Assembly: GCF_014191505.1 (NCBI RefSeq)
Contig: NZ_JACHWS010000004.1
Coordinates: 122,654 to 186,653, forward strand
Direction: 5' to 3'
DNA length: 64,000 nucleotides
From: Hoyosella altamirensis
GTDB lineage: Bacteria > Actinomycetota > Actinomycetes > Mycobacteriales > Mycobacteriaceae
In this document: one piece after another, positions 9,523 through 18,666 of the stretch
Layout: every line of letters begins with the position of its first letter
Position numbering within the stretch: the stretch's first letter is position 1
Translations under genes and position numbers: made by a program
The notes under the pieces: model-generated
The model's input: only the letters and a program-made list of their open reading frames with translations
Database searches by the model: none
What the model was told of the DNA's origin: nothing

Positions 9523-9831
9523 ATGTGGACACCGGATGAATTGGGCGGCGCGGAGTGCCTGAGCTCGCTGGCAGACGGAGCTTCCCTGGAGCTTTGCAGG
9601 TCGGAGCTGCTGAATCCCACGATCGACATGACCGGTGACGGCGTTTTCGATAGTGGACGCATGGTGGAAGGCGATACTGTATTCCTCGCGACAGACCGCA
9701 CCGGTGATGGGTTTGCAGACACAGTGACCCGAATCGGGCCAGATGGCACCTACGAGGTGTGGCAGGTATCGGAATCCGCAGCTAGCGGTACCGCGCAATG
9801 GCGGCTCGACGACGGCGGGCTGCTAGCCTAA
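9523..9831 (+). CDS. small acidic protein with DxTGDG repeats (DUF6802-like)
   Basis: An acidic protein of 102 aa. Two short Asp-rich loops, DMTGDGVFDSG near residue 35 and DRTGDGFADTVT near residue 58, look like calcium-binding or dockerin-type loops. ATG at 9523 has GGGAG eight bases upstream; a TTG sits directly before it. There is no signal peptide or membrane helix. It resembles small actinobacterial proteins that I would place near DUF6802; that name is from memory and not certain. The role is unknown. Confidence 0.6.
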   Translation: MWTPDELGGAECLSSLADGASLELCRSELLNPTIDMTGDGVFDSGRMVEGDTVFLATDRTGDGFADTVTRIGPDGTYEVWQVSESAASGTAQWRLDDGGLLA

Positions 9832-10152
9832 GAGTGTGATACAGCGGTCCGCGTCAAGCATCCGGACTCCGGGCGAGGCTGCAGTGCGGAGGTACCGTCG
9901 GGTAGCCCCCTTCCGGGTGGGCTCTGAATCGGTCCTGTGCGGTATCCAACAAGGCCGGCGCCGCATGACTCCACGCGTTAGCGCTAATCTCTTATTCAGG
10001 ACACCTGGTGCTTGTGTTTTCGTTGCCCCGAATTCGGTTAGGGTTTGGGAACGAGCACAGCGTGAGCACCAATTGAGTGGATCCGGTCAGGTTCGCTTTC
10101 TGTTCGCCCGAGACGGCGAGCACGCGGCCGGTTCCCATACCAGGAGAGGCTG
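9832..10152. other. intergenic region upstream of pckG
   Basis: These 321 bp hold no convincing gene. There is a perfect 10-bp palindrome TTAGCGCTAA at 9978-9987 and an AT-richer stretch after it (TCTTATTCAGG, then TTGTGTTTTCG). This is the likely promoter/operator region of pckG. No transcription start can be fixed by eye. Confidence 0.4.
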
Positions 10153-11985
10153 ATGACAGCAGCGACCATTCCAGGGCTGAACGGAACGGACGACACGGTC
10201 CCCACAAAGCATGCAGAACTTCTCGCTTGGGTGCAGGAAGTCGCTGAACTCACCCAGCCTGACCGTGTCGTGTTTGCCGACGGTTCCGACGCTGAGTTCG
10301 AGCGTCTGTCGAACCAGCTTGTCGAGGCTGGCACGTTCATGCGCCTGAACGAGGAGAAAAAGCCCCACTCGTTCCTTGCACAGTCGGACCCCTCCGACGT
10401 TGCTCGTGTGGAGTCTCGGACGTTCATTTGCAGTGAGCGTGAAGAAGACGCAGGCCCCACCAACAACTGGATGGCGCCTGACAAGATGCGCTCGATCATG
10501 AACGAGCTCTATCGCGGCTGCATGCGCGGACGCACCATGTACGTGGTGCCGTTCTGTATGGGTCCACTCGGTGCTGAACAGCCGAAGCTCGGGGTTGAGA
10601 TCACCGACTCGGAATACGTCGTGGTGTCGATGCGCGTAATGACCCGCATGGGGCAGGCCGCGCTCGACAAAATGAGCACCGACATGCCCTTCGTCAAGGC
10701 GCTGCACTCGGTTGGTGCCCCGCTCGAGCCTGGCCAGAAGGATGTGCCGTGGCCGTGCAACGACACGAAATACATCACGCATTTCCCCGAGACCCGTGAG
10801 ATCTGGAGCTTCGGCTCAGGTTATGGCGGCAATGCGCTCCTGGGTAAGAAGTGCTACTCGCTGCGTATCGCATCTGCGATGGCCCACGACGAGGGCTGGC
10901 TGGCCGAGCACATGCTCATCCTGAAGCTGATCTCTCCGGAAGACAAGGTCTACTACATCGCGGCGGCATTCCCGAGCGCGTGCGGCAAGACAAACCTCGC
11001 GATGATCCACCCCACGGTTCCGGGCTGGCGTGCCGAGACTCTCGGGGACGACATCGCGTGGATGCGGTTCGGCGAGGACGGCCGCCTGTACGCGGTCAAT
11101 CCTGAGTTCGGATTCTTCGGGGTAGCACCGGGCACGAACTGGAGCTCGAACCCTACCGCCATGAAGACCATCGAGGCAGGCAACACCGTCTTCACCAATG
11201 TCGCGCTGACTGACGACGGGGATGTGTGGTGGGAGGATCTTGAGAACCAGCCCGATCACCTCACGGATTGGCTTGGCCAGCCGTGGACACCGGATTCGGA
11301 CAGAAAGGCGGCACACCCGAACTCACGGTATTGCACGCCGATGTCGCAGTGTCCGACCCTAGCGCCTGAGTGGGATGATCCGCAGGGTGTTCCGATCTCC
11401 GCGATCCTCTTCGGTGGCCGCCGCAAGTCGACGGTGCCGCTGGTGAACCAGGCGTTCAATTGGCAGCACGGAACCTTCATGGGTGCCACGATGTCGAGCG
11501 AGCAGACCGCCGCGGCAGAAGGCAAGGTCGGTTCGGTTCGCCGTGACCCGATGGCGATGATTCCGTTCCTCGGCTACAACGTGGGCGACTACCTGCAGCA
11601 CTGGATCGACGTGGGTAAAAACGCAGACGAGTCGAAGCTGCCGAAAATCTTCTACGTGAACTGGTTCCGCCGCGGTGACGACAAGCGATTCTTGTGGCCA
11701 GGTTTCGGTGAGAACAGCCGTGTCCTGAAATGGATCGTCGAGCGGATCGAGGGGACGGTCGACGCACAGTCCACCCCGATCGGCTACGTTCCCACCGCCA
11801 GTGATCTCGATCTTGAGGGTCTCGATGTGGACCCCAATGATGTTGATGAAGCGCTCGCGGTCAACAAGGAGGACTGGCAAGCCGAGATTCCGCTGATCGA
11901 GGAGTGGCTGCAGTTCGTCGGTGACAAATTGCCGACCGGCATCCGCGACGAGTTCGAGGCGCTGAAGAACCGTCTAAACAGCTAG
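10153..11985 (+). CDS. pckG: phosphoenolpyruvate carboxykinase (GTP)
   Basis: A 610-aa cytosolic enzyme converting oxaloacetate and GTP to phosphoenolpyruvate, GDP and CO2, the entry step of gluconeogenesis. The kinase-1a motif [15 protein letters not shown] near residue 280 has the catalytic Cys and Lys typical of the GTP class. Also present are a GDDIAWM metal-site motif, an [11 protein letters not shown] stretch and a [14 protein letters not shown] nucleotide-binding motif near residue 515. Length matches the family. ATG at 10153 follows AGGAG. A long hairpin follows the stop. Gene order agrees with Rv0209-Rv0211. Confidence 0.97.
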   Translation: MTAATIPGLNGTDDTVPTKHAELLAWVQEVAELTQPDRVVFADGSDAEFERLSNQLVEAGTFMRLNEEKKPHSFLAQSDPSDVARVESRTFICSEREEDAGPTNNWMAPDKMRSIMNELYRGCMRGRTMYVVPFCMGPLGAEQPKLGVEITDSEYVVVSMRVMTRMGQAALDKMSTDMPFVKALHSVGAPLEPGQKDVPWPCNDTKYITHFPETREIWSFGSGYGGNALLGKKCYSLRIASAMAHDEGWLAEHMLILKLISPEDKVYYIAAAFPSACGKTNLAMIHPTVPGWRAETLGDDIAWMRFGEDGRLYAVNPEFGFFGVAPGTNWSSNPTAMKTIEAGNTVFTNVALTDDGDVWWEDLENQPDHLTDWLGQPWTPDSDRKAAHPNSRYCTPMSQCPTLAPEWDDPQGVPISAILFGGRRKSTVPLVNQAFNWQHGTFMGATMSSEQTAAAEGKVGSVRRDPMAMIPFLGYNVGDYLQHWIDVGKNADESKLPKIFYVNWFRRGDDKRFLWPGFGENSRVLKWIVERIEGTVDAQSTPIGYVPTASDLDLEGLDVDPNDVDEALAVNKEDWQAEIPLIEEWLQFVGDKLPTGIRDEFEALKNRLNS

Positions 11986-12007
11986 GCCTCGAGGCGCAAA
12001 TTCACAA

Positions 12008-12055
12008 GAAACGGGACAGACTCCAGGGAAACAACCTGTGAGTCTGTCCCGTTTC
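12008..12055. terminator. 16-bp perfect hairpin after pckG
   Basis: The arm 12008-12023 (GAAACGGGACAGACTC) is exactly complementary to 12040-12055, with a 16-nt loop. It lies between pckG and the convergent gene on the other strand, so it can serve both. No T-run follows. A close relative of this hairpin occurs at 13116-13163. Confidence 0.6.
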
Positions 12056-12076
12056 CTGTGAGCCTGTTGCGAGGGT

Positions 12077-13041
12077 TCAAGCCGGAAGCCAGATTCCTGA
12101 CGGGCGGCGGCTTGACCGGGCACGCGACAGCGCCTCGAGTATTCTGCGCGCTAGGTGCACCGGGCGGTTCAAGTCAGCCCACATCCACCGGATGACAAGC
12201 CAGCCGAGTTCGCGGAGCGCATCCTCTCGTCGTTTCTCGCGAAGCACAGCATCGGCGATGGTTTCCCCAGGCCGCAGGTATCGCCCGTACTTGACTTGAC
12301 CGTCGAACTCCCCGATCAGTCCGTCGTCGAACATGAAATCCGCCCGTCCGATCAGCGTATGCTCCGCGTCGTAGATTTCAGTCTGCATTGTGGGCTCGCA
12401 ACGCCCTGCGTGTGAAAAAGCACTCGGCTGCGTGACTCACCGACGCTTTCGCTACGGCTATCCATGAACGCGACCGCTCTGCGGGCTGCCGCTATCCCCT
12501 TCATGTTGCGCGCTCGCTCGAGCGTAAGCGCGAGTTCATTTTTGCTGACGATCTCACGCTGCAGCGCCGCGTCACCAACCACGACCGCCTGTTCGAAAGG
12601 CACGCTTCTGGCGATGTCAATGACGGTGCGCGCGGCGCACGTGACTGGGATGCCGTCGACCACCTCGATCTCCCCAGAATCGAGAGACGCGGAATGCACG
12701 AACAGTTCGTTTTTACCCCCTCCGCCGGTTGAGGACGCCCGCGTGAGGTGAACTTTGCTCAACGAGACATTCCATGCTGGTAGTCCGTGCGCCAGTGCAG
12801 CAGAGACATGGCTGAGTACACAATCACTGCGCTGCTGATCGGCGGCAACCGCGATCGCTCGCAGCAGGTGCCGTTCTTCACGGTTCAGTGTTTTCCATAC
12901 GTCGCTGGGTATGTAGGTCCCGCGGCGAACGCGGAAAAGTTCTCCGGACCGCGTGTTCTGACGCCTCTCATTGGCGGAAAGGTCACGGATTAGCAGGTGT
13001 CTATGGGCCGTGGGGAGCGAATGCATGCCGAGATTCTGCAT
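12077..13041 (-). pseudogene. frameshifted AbiEi-antitoxin-like / DUF559 endonuclease-like gene
   Basis: Two minus-strand frames together make one protein of about 320 aa. The first part (13041 down to about 12390) has an AbiEi-like N-terminal helix-turn-helix (ELFRVRRGTYIPSDVW) and a middle domain (VDGIPVTCAARTVIDIAR). The second part (12388 to 12077) has the DUF559/VSR-like end, LIGEFDGQVKYGRYL and LGWLVIRWMWADL. The frames switch near 12389, where the reading CCACAATGCAGACT fits the family only if one base is missing. Either the gene is broken or the sequence has an error there. Such proteins are common as orphan genes in actinobacteria; the function is unproven. Confidence 0.65.
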
Positions 13042-13062
13042 GACATCGAGCGCACACTGGTC

Positions 13063-13088
13063 ATGTTATCCACAGCTGTGGATAACAT
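13063..13088. promoter_or_regulatory. palindromic pair of DnaA boxes
   Basis: A perfect 26-bp palindrome, 13 bases per arm. It contains two consensus DnaA boxes facing each other: TTATCCACA at 13066-13074 and its complement TGTGGATAA at 13077-13085. It lies 22 bp upstream of the frameshifted AbiEi-like gene. It could be a DnaA-responsive promoter site or a DnaA-titration site. Confidence 0.6.
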
Positions 13089-13115
13089 CGATCGATGCTG
13101 CTCACAGGCTCATAA

Positions 13116-13163
13116 GAAACGAGACAGGCTCACAAGTCGTTTCCTGTGAGCCTGTCTCGTTTC
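13116..13163. terminator. 19-bp perfect hairpin related to the one after pckG
   Basis: The arm 13116-13134 is exactly complementary to 13145-13163, with a 10-nt loop. The arm begins GAAACGAGACAGGCTCACA, nearly the same sequence as the hairpin at 12008-12055. The two hairpins bracket the frameshifted gene. Confidence 0.55.
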
Positions 13164-13257
13164 CTGTGAATCCATACAGGTGTGCGGAAACGAGCACAAG
13201 GCCGCGCAGACAACGAAAGAATGGGACAGGCAATCAACCCGGCACGGAGGAGGATTC

Positions 13258-13473
13258 ATGTCCGACCACACGTATCGCGTCACGGAGATCGTGGGTTCAT
13301 CGCCCGATAGCATCGACGACGCAATCAAGGGCGCGATCAACCGGGCTTCGCAGACATTGCGGGGGCTTGACTGGTTCGAAGTGACGGAAATTCGCGGCCA
13401 CATCTCCGACGGTCAAGTTGGCCATGTCCAGGTTGGGCTCAAAGTGGGTTTTCGGCTCGAGAACGAGAACTAG
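13258..13473 (+). CDS. dodecin (flavin-binding protein)
   Basis: A 71-aa protein of the dodecin family, which forms hollow dodecamers that store or buffer flavins in the cytosol. Visible family features are TYRVTEIVGSSPDSIDDAI, the central INRASQTLRGLDWFEV with the flavin-stacking Trp, and the closing strand HVQVGLKVGFRLE. ATG at 13258 follows GGAGGAGG. Its TAG stop overlaps the convergent methyltransferase stop within CTAG, so the two genes end on the same bases. Confidence 0.92.
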   Translation: MSDHTYRVTEIVGSSPDSIDDAIKGAINRASQTLRGLDWFEVTEIRGHISDGQVGHVQVGLKVGFRLENEN

Positions 13474-14264
13474 CGTTTACGCAGAACCAGCACCAGGTTG
13501 CTGACGAGTAGTTCGCGCAGACCGGGAATTGACGTCGTCCACCAGCTCCAGCGCGGGTTGTAGCGGGGAAACGCGGCGAGAAGATCAGCTTGCCCATCAG
13601 CCGAAGACACTGACCTTGCCCACCGCAGACCCGCGGTGGCAGTGATCGGGAAGAGCGAAACGCCGAATCGGTTCTTCGGTTCCCTGCCGTGTTGACGGCG
13701 GTATCGGCGTGCCGCGAATTCGCCGCCGAAATAGTGCCAACGGCCTGTCTCATGACCGCCGAACGGCCCCCACCAGAGTGTGTATGACAGCACCATCAGC
13801 CCTCCCGGACGGGTGACACGCAACATTTCGCCGGCCAGGTCCCACGGTGTCGCCACATGCTCGGCGACGTTGGAAGAGAAGCAGATGTCGATGCTCGATG
13901 TCCGGATGGGCAAGGCCATGCCCGAACCCCGAGCCGAACCTGAGAACTGAATTCCAGCGGCGTGCATTTCGCTCGGATCTGGTTCGACTGAGAGGTAGTG
14001 CGCGCCGCGCTCGGCGAAGACGTCGGCGAAGTATCCGGGGCCACCGCCGACGTCGAGTACGACCGTTCCAGCGATGCCTTTACGGTTGACCTGCTGATAC
14101 AGGTCGCTGAGCATGTCCGCTGAGTCGCGAGCGATGGCCCCGTAAAAGACGTCGGGCCGAGTTTGCTCATACTTGAAATCGCTGAGTAATCCGACTGAGC
14201 GGCGCAAAGTAGCGCGGCGGGCGAACTGGCGGGCAGCGGGACTGGTAACGACTAGCTTGCGCAC
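13470..14264 (-). CDS. SAM-dependent methyltransferase (Rv0224c-like)
   Basis: A 264-aa class I methyltransferase. The SAM-binding motif VVLDVGGGPGYFADVFAERG lies near residue 70, followed by LSVEPDPSEM (acidic ribose contact) and ICFSSNVAEHVATPW. The C-terminal half has aromatic-rich stretches (TLWWGPFGGHETGRWHYFGG). GTG at 14264 is the start. It is divergent from the glycosyltransferase at 14431 and lies where Rv0224c lies. Substrate is unknown; the neighbourhood suggests a cell-envelope glycan or lipid. Confidence 0.82.
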   Translation of the reverse strand: MRKLVVTSPAARQFARRATLRRSVGLLSDFKYEQTRPDVFYGAIARDSADMLSDLYQQVNRKGIAGTVVLDVGGGPGYFADVFAERGAHYLSVEPDPSEMHAAGIQFSGSARGSGMALPIRTSSIDICFSSNVAEHVATPWDLAGEMLRVTRPGGLMVLSYTLWWGPFGGHETGRWHYFGGEFAARRYRRQHGREPKNRFGVSLFPITATAGLRWARSVSSADGQADLLAAFPRYNPRWSWWTTSIPGLRELLVSNLVLVLRKR

Positions 14265-14430
14265 ATCGATACAGCCTACGGACTGTTACGGATTGGGACA
14301 CCCCGTCCTAAGCCGTTCCGTGAGCATGGTCAGCGGGTCTATTGTGTGGCAGAACCGCCCTGTACGTTTCACAGCGCCTGGGGAGGCGCCGTGGTAAGGG
14401 AGCAGGCGGTCGTGATGTTGGGAGCGACGA

Positions 14431-15627
14431 TTGCGGGAAGTACTGCTGTTGTGCTGGCGAGACACTCGCCACCCGCTGGGTGGGGGGAGCGAACGCTACC
14501 TCGAAGAAGTTGGCGCCGCTCTCGCCGCGCAGGGGGTCCGCGTGACGCTGCGCACCTCACGGTATCGAGGTTCCGCTCGCTCTGAGATCCGCGACGGCAT
14601 GTTCATCAGCCGTGGCGGTGGCCGCCTGACTGTTTACCCTCGCGCGTTGCTCGCGATCCTCGCGGGACGACTCGGATTTGGGCCCCTCAAGACGGTACGA
14701 CCGGATGTTGTGATCGACACGCAGAACGGTGTCCCGTTCTTTGCGCGCCTCATCGCCGCAGTCCCGGTGATTCTGCTTGTGCATCATTGCCACCGTGAGC
14801 AATGGCCCGTGGCGGGCAAATTGCTGGGCAAACTTGGGTGGTGGATCGAATCGTGGCTCTCGCCGCGAGTGCATCAGGCAAGCCAGTACCTTACTGTTTC
14901 GCTGCCATCGGCAGAGGAACTCGGCGGGCTCGGCGTCAGTCCTGACCGGATCGCGGTTGTCCGCGCAGGTGCGGACGCGATTCCGCCAAGCGTCCAGATA
15001 GGTTCCGTGCGGACACGCTCAGCTGAACCTCGGCTGTGCGTCTTGTCCAGGCTGGTGCCGCACAAGCAGATCGAGGACGCGCTGCATGCGGTCGCCCGTT
15101 TGCGGGCAACGCATCCCGACGTTCAGCTAGATGTGATCGGGGACGGATGGTGGATGCAGCCGCTGCGCGATTCAGTGCGCGAACTCGGAATCGAGTCGTC
15201 AGTTACCTTCCACGGGCACGTCAGCGAAGAACGTAAGCATGAGTTGCTCTCGCGGAGCTGGGTACACGTGATGCCATCCCGCAAGGAGGGCTGGGGGCTT
15301 GCCGTGATCGAAGCTGCACAGCACGGCGTGCCTACAGTGGGGTACGCAACGTCGAAGGGCCTCACAGATTCGGTGATCGACGGGGTGACTGGTCATCTGG
15401 TGGCGACACCGGCGGAGCTGACCGAGGCCATCGAAGGCCTGTTCGCCGAGGCTCCGCGGCGACTGTTCATGGGTGAAAAAGCGAGGATCCGGGCGTCTGA
15501 ATTCTCCTGGGATCTGTGCGCAGAAGGTGTTCGAACAGTGCTCGAGTCGGCAGCTGCAGGCAAGCCTGTAGCAGGCCTCGTCAACACCGCTCCGTCAGAG
15601 TTCGCTGACGCTGCCCGCTCCGCGTGA
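14431..15627 (+). CDS. glycosyltransferase family 4 (Rv0225-like)
   Basis: A 398-aa GT-B fold glycosyltransferase. The N-terminal domain starts LLLCWRDTRHPLGGGSERYLEEV with the Gly-rich acceptor-side loop. The C-terminal nucleotide-sugar domain has LCVLSRLVPHKQIEDAL and the family-4 signature VMPSRKEGWGLAVIEAAQHGVPTVGY around residue 285. TTG at 14431 is chosen because GGGAG lies 7 bases upstream. The last 33 bp overlap the convergent membrane-protein gene. It probably adds a sugar to a lipid-linked envelope glycan at the inner membrane face; donor and acceptor are not known. Confidence 0.88.
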   Translation: MREVLLLCWRDTRHPLGGGSERYLEEVGAALAAQGVRVTLRTSRYRGSARSEIRDGMFISRGGGRLTVYPRALLAILAGRLGFGPLKTVRPDVVIDTQNGVPFFARLIAAVPVILLVHHCHREQWPVAGKLLGKLGWWIESWLSPRVHQASQYLTVSLPSAEELGGLGVSPDRIAVVRAGADAIPPSVQIGSVRTRSAEPRLCVLSRLVPHKQIEDALHAVARLRATHPDVQLDVIGDGWWMQPLRDSVRELGIESSVTFHGHVSEERKHELLSRSWVHVMPSRKEGWGLAVIEAAQHGVPTVGYATSKGLTDSVIDGVTGHLVATPAELTEAIEGLFAEAPRRLFMGEKARIRASEFSWDLCAEGVRTVLESAAAGKPVAGLVNTAPSEFADAARSA

Positions 15628-17373
15628 ACTTCGGCGCCGCTGCGCTAGCAGGATCAGACCACTGCCGAGTGTGAGCACCAGCCAGGCGCAGTGTGCGGCG
15701 ACGACGGTGTTCCGCTGGGCGGTGGACGCCGAGAAGTCCGCTGGTTCACCAGGCACGCGGTACAACGTCCGGTCATCATCTGAGTAAACCTGTTCGAGCT
15801 GCGCCAGCGTATCGCTGGCAGCGCCGTGGAGTCCGGGGGTGTTGTGCTCGACGAGTACCCAGGCGGCGCCGAGACTGAGGAGCCTCCCGGGGCCTTCTCC
15901 TTCGAGGAGTGCGGTCTGTGCGCGCTGGCCACGCTCACCTTCACCACGAACGACTTCGCCGCCGACGATGAGGTCGCCGGTGCTGAGAACGTCGCGCGGC
16001 AGAAGGCGTGGCGCAGGATCGAGCGCCACCACGTTGCCAGCGAAGGGAAAGACGCGGAACATCCCGGCGGGCAGAACCGCGACTGCCCCGTGCGGTGGTC
16101 CAGTGCTGACATGCTGTGCGACGGCCTCCCAGCCGGGCGGGTAGTGGACCGGGCGGATATGGCCACCCGCGCCCCAGGCCAGGTCTGGCAGCACAGCGAT
16201 GAGGATGCCGCTGACGAGGGCTGGCACAGCGACGGCGAGGCCGCTGCTCGCAGCGCGGGCCAGGAAGATGACGGTCGCCGCAACGCACAGGGCGTAGAAC
16301 GGCATCGCAAGTGCGACGAACTTCTGTGTGTCACGTAGAAGGCCGCCGCCAGGGAGTGTCGACGTCACTGCCGCGAGCGCGGAAATGCCAGCCGGAGTGG
16401 CCGCTAGCGCGGGCATAACAACCGCGAGCCCGGCGACGATACCCAAGGGCCGTGCCTCCGCAGCCCGGGCCTTCCACAGTTGCCAGGCGCCGAGTGCGAC
16501 GAGTCCCAGTAACCAAGCGGTTGCTAGCAGGGCGACTGGGGTGGTGCGGCTGAGCGGCACGGATTCCGCATTCCAGATACCGCCAAGACCGGCAAGACTG
16601 CCGAGAGTCGCCAGACCCGGTTCCGCACGCGCAGCGAATGCTTCCGCCCCGGCTCGACCAGAAACACCAGGTGTCCCGCTGACGAGCGCGGCGGTGAGCC
16701 AGGGCAGCGCGGCGATAGCACCCATACCGAGCACGCCCACGACGCGCACCGGGTGGTTCCGGAAGTCGCCCACAATGAGGCTCAAAGCGAGCACGAGCGC
16801 GAGGACTGCACCCGTCGGGGTCAGTGCCGCGCAACCGATGCTGAAAGCGAGCAGGAGCCACGCAGCGTTGTCGCCGCGCGAGATGCGAACGGCTGCCACC
16901 GCAACCCACGGGAGGGCCGCGTAGCCCACCAGCAGACTCCAGTGTCCCTGCAGAAGCCGTTCAGCGACGTAGGGATTCCAGATGGCCACCGTGACCGCGG
17001 CGCATTCTGCACCAGGCCCGGCGCTGAGCCCGGAATCCGGACGAGTCAGCACCGCACGAACCAGTGCGGCAGCGCCCCAGCCAGCGAGCATAAGCGCGAG
17101 GAACAATATCGCCACGACTATCAGGCCACCGTCGATGAACCGTGAAAGCGTGCTCAGGAGCCAGTCTTGCGGAACTGCCCGTGGCGCCGCATCGCCGAGA
17201 CCGAGTGCGGAATCGGTCAGGTACGACCGTGGCGTGCTGACGGCGTCACGAAACAGCAGGTAGCCGGGTCGAAGGAGCGGAGCGAGGATGATCAGAGCGA
17301 GAAGCGCGCTATATGCGGGTGCGATGAGTTGGTGACGCTTCGCTACCTGCATTGCGGCACCATAAACCGCCAA
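15595..17373 (-). CDS. large polytopic membrane protein (Rv0226c-like)
   Basis: A 592-aa protein with about 11-12 hydrophobic segments. A loop after the first helix (GYLLFRDAVSTPRSYLTDSA) resembles the first periplasmic loop of GT-C glycosyltransferases, but no catalytic motif is certain. An extracytoplasmic region near residues 400-520 carries VALDPAPRLLPRDVLS. The start may be 17373 or the inner ATG seven codons later (17352). It lies in the same order as Rv0226c, between the glycosyltransferase and the flippase-like gene. I infer a part in arabinan or envelope polysaccharide assembly. Confidence 0.75.
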   Translation of the reverse strand: MAVYGAAMQVAKRHQLIAPAYSALLALIILAPLLRPGYLLFRDAVSTPRSYLTDSALGLGDAAPRAVPQDWLLSTLSRFIDGGLIVVAILFLALMLAGWGAAALVRAVLTRPDSGLSAGPGAECAAVTVAIWNPYVAERLLQGHWSLLVGYAALPWVAVAAVRISRGDNAAWLLLAFSIGCAALTPTGAVLALVLALSLIVGDFRNHPVRVVGVLGMGAIAALPWLTAALVSGTPGVSGRAGAEAFAARAEPGLATLGSLAGLGGIWNAESVPLSRTTPVALLATAWLLGLVALGAWQLWKARAAEARPLGIVAGLAVVMPALAATPAGISALAAVTSTLPGGGLLRDTQKFVALAMPFYALCVAATVIFLARAASSGLAVAVPALVSGILIAVLPDLAWGAGGHIRPVHYPPGWEAVAQHVSTGPPHGAVAVLPAGMFRVFPFAGNVVALDPAPRLLPRDVLSTGDLIVGGEVVRGEGERGQRAQTALLEGEGPGRLLSLGAAWVLVEHNTPGLHGAASDTLAQLEQVYSDDDRTLYRVPGEPADFSASTAQRNTVVAAHCAWLVLTLGSGLILLAQRRRSSRGAGSVSEL

Positions 17374-17410
17374 TGTCGTAGTTAAGTCGACAACACGCCA
17401 TGATGGTGGG

Positions 17411-18631
17411 ATGAATGTGGCGTCCCAGCGAAGCGCGGTAGTCGCTGGGGTGTCCGTTGTCGCAGCCGGCTCAATGACGGCGAATGCTGCCGCCTACCTT
17501 CTGCATCTGCCTGCGAGCAGATGGCTCGGCCCGGCGGGATACAGCGAATTCGCGAGCCTGCTCGCGGCGCAGCTCATCATCGCGGTGCCGGCCCTGGCTC
17601 TGCAGATGGTCATCGCTCGTGAGGTCGTCACCTCGAGACTCGCTGGCCGGGACCGCACTGCTCAGCTGCGGCGGCTCGGTTATGCGAACGCCGTCCTGGT
17701 GGCGACAATCGCAGTTCTGCTGGTTCCAGTGACCGCCGCTGTCCTTAACACCTCGGTCGCGGCCGCCGCGGCGGCTCTGCTTGCGGCGCCGGTCCTGGTG
17801 CTGCTGGCAACTGAGCAGGGCCTCCTGCAAGGCCAGCAGCGATTCGGTGAACTCGCGGTTGTGCTGGCAGGCGCGGGCATAGCACGGGTTTCACCGGCTG
17901 TGGTGGCGCTCGCTCTAGGGGGCGGGCCAGCGGTCGCGCTTGCCGCCGCGGCGCTAGGAGCCGCTGTTGCGGCAGCAGGCGCGAATATGCTGGTCCGGAG
18001 AGCTACTGCGGTCGAGTCGAACGGACCGGTTCGAGACAGCGACACGCGCCGTCTCAGCGTGATGACAGTGCTGCGCGCATCGCACATCCAGCTTGCAATC
18101 GTCGTGTTCACCTCGCTGGACCTCGTGATCGCCAGGGTAGTTTTCGAGGACACACTCGCGGGCCAATACGCGCTGGGGGCGGTTGCGGCGAAAGTGGCGT
18201 TCTGGCTACCCCACGCGGTGGGCATAGTGATCTTCCCGCGAATGGCGAACCCTGCTCTGACCAAATCGGCTGTGCGCTTCATCGTGGTCGTCCTCGCGGG
18301 GCTCGGAGTTGCGATGGTCGTTGGGGCGGCAGTGCTGGCTCCGGTAGTCCCGTTCCTGGTGGGGGAAGATTATCGGCCGATAGTCGGTCTGCTGTGGCTG
18401 TTCGCGGCCCAGGGCGCGGTCCTCGCGATCCTGCAGGGGGTTCTGCTGTCGGCTATCGCACGTGACCGCACAGCAGTGTCCCTCGTTGCGTGGGCAGGCC
18501 TTGGGATCGAGGCGATCCTGTTGCTTACTCTGCCGCTCACGATCACCTCGTTCTTGATCGTCGCGATTTGCTGTGCCACAGCGACAACTGGGGTTGCACT
18601 CGCCACCGTCAGTGCATCGCTCCGGCGGTGA
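17411..18631 (+). CDS. polysaccharide flippase-like membrane protein (MVF/Wzx type)
   Basis: A 406-aa protein with about 12 membrane helices. The opening (SMTANAAAYLLHLPASRWLGPAGYSEFASLL) is typical of Wzx/MVF-type polysaccharide exporters, with further helices to ITSFLIVAICCATAT at the end. ATG at 17411 is 37 bp from the divergent membrane-protein start, so the promoters overlap. It probably moves a lipid-linked glycan across the membrane; the neighbouring glycosyltransferase could make the cargo. The glycan is unknown. Confidence 0.75.
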   Translation: MNVASQRSAVVAGVSVVAAGSMTANAAAYLLHLPASRWLGPAGYSEFASLLAAQLIIAVPALALQMVIAREVVTSRLAGRDRTAQLRRLGYANAVLVATIAVLLVPVTAAVLNTSVAAAAAALLAAPVLVLLATEQGLLQGQQRFGELAVVLAGAGIARVSPAVVALALGGGPAVALAAAALGAAVAAAGANMLVRRATAVESNGPVRDSDTRRLSVMTVLRASHIQLAIVVFTSLDLVIARVVFEDTLAGQYALGAVAAKVAFWLPHAVGIVIFPRMANPALTKSAVRFIVVVLAGLGVAMVVGAAVLAPVVPFLVGEDYRPIVGLLWLFAAQGAVLAILQGVLLSAIARDRTAVSLVAWAGLGIEAILLLTLPLTITSFLIVAICCATATTGVALATVSASLRR

Positions 18632-18666
18632 CAGGTAACTGGCCGGGCTGCCACCGCAGTAGGAAT

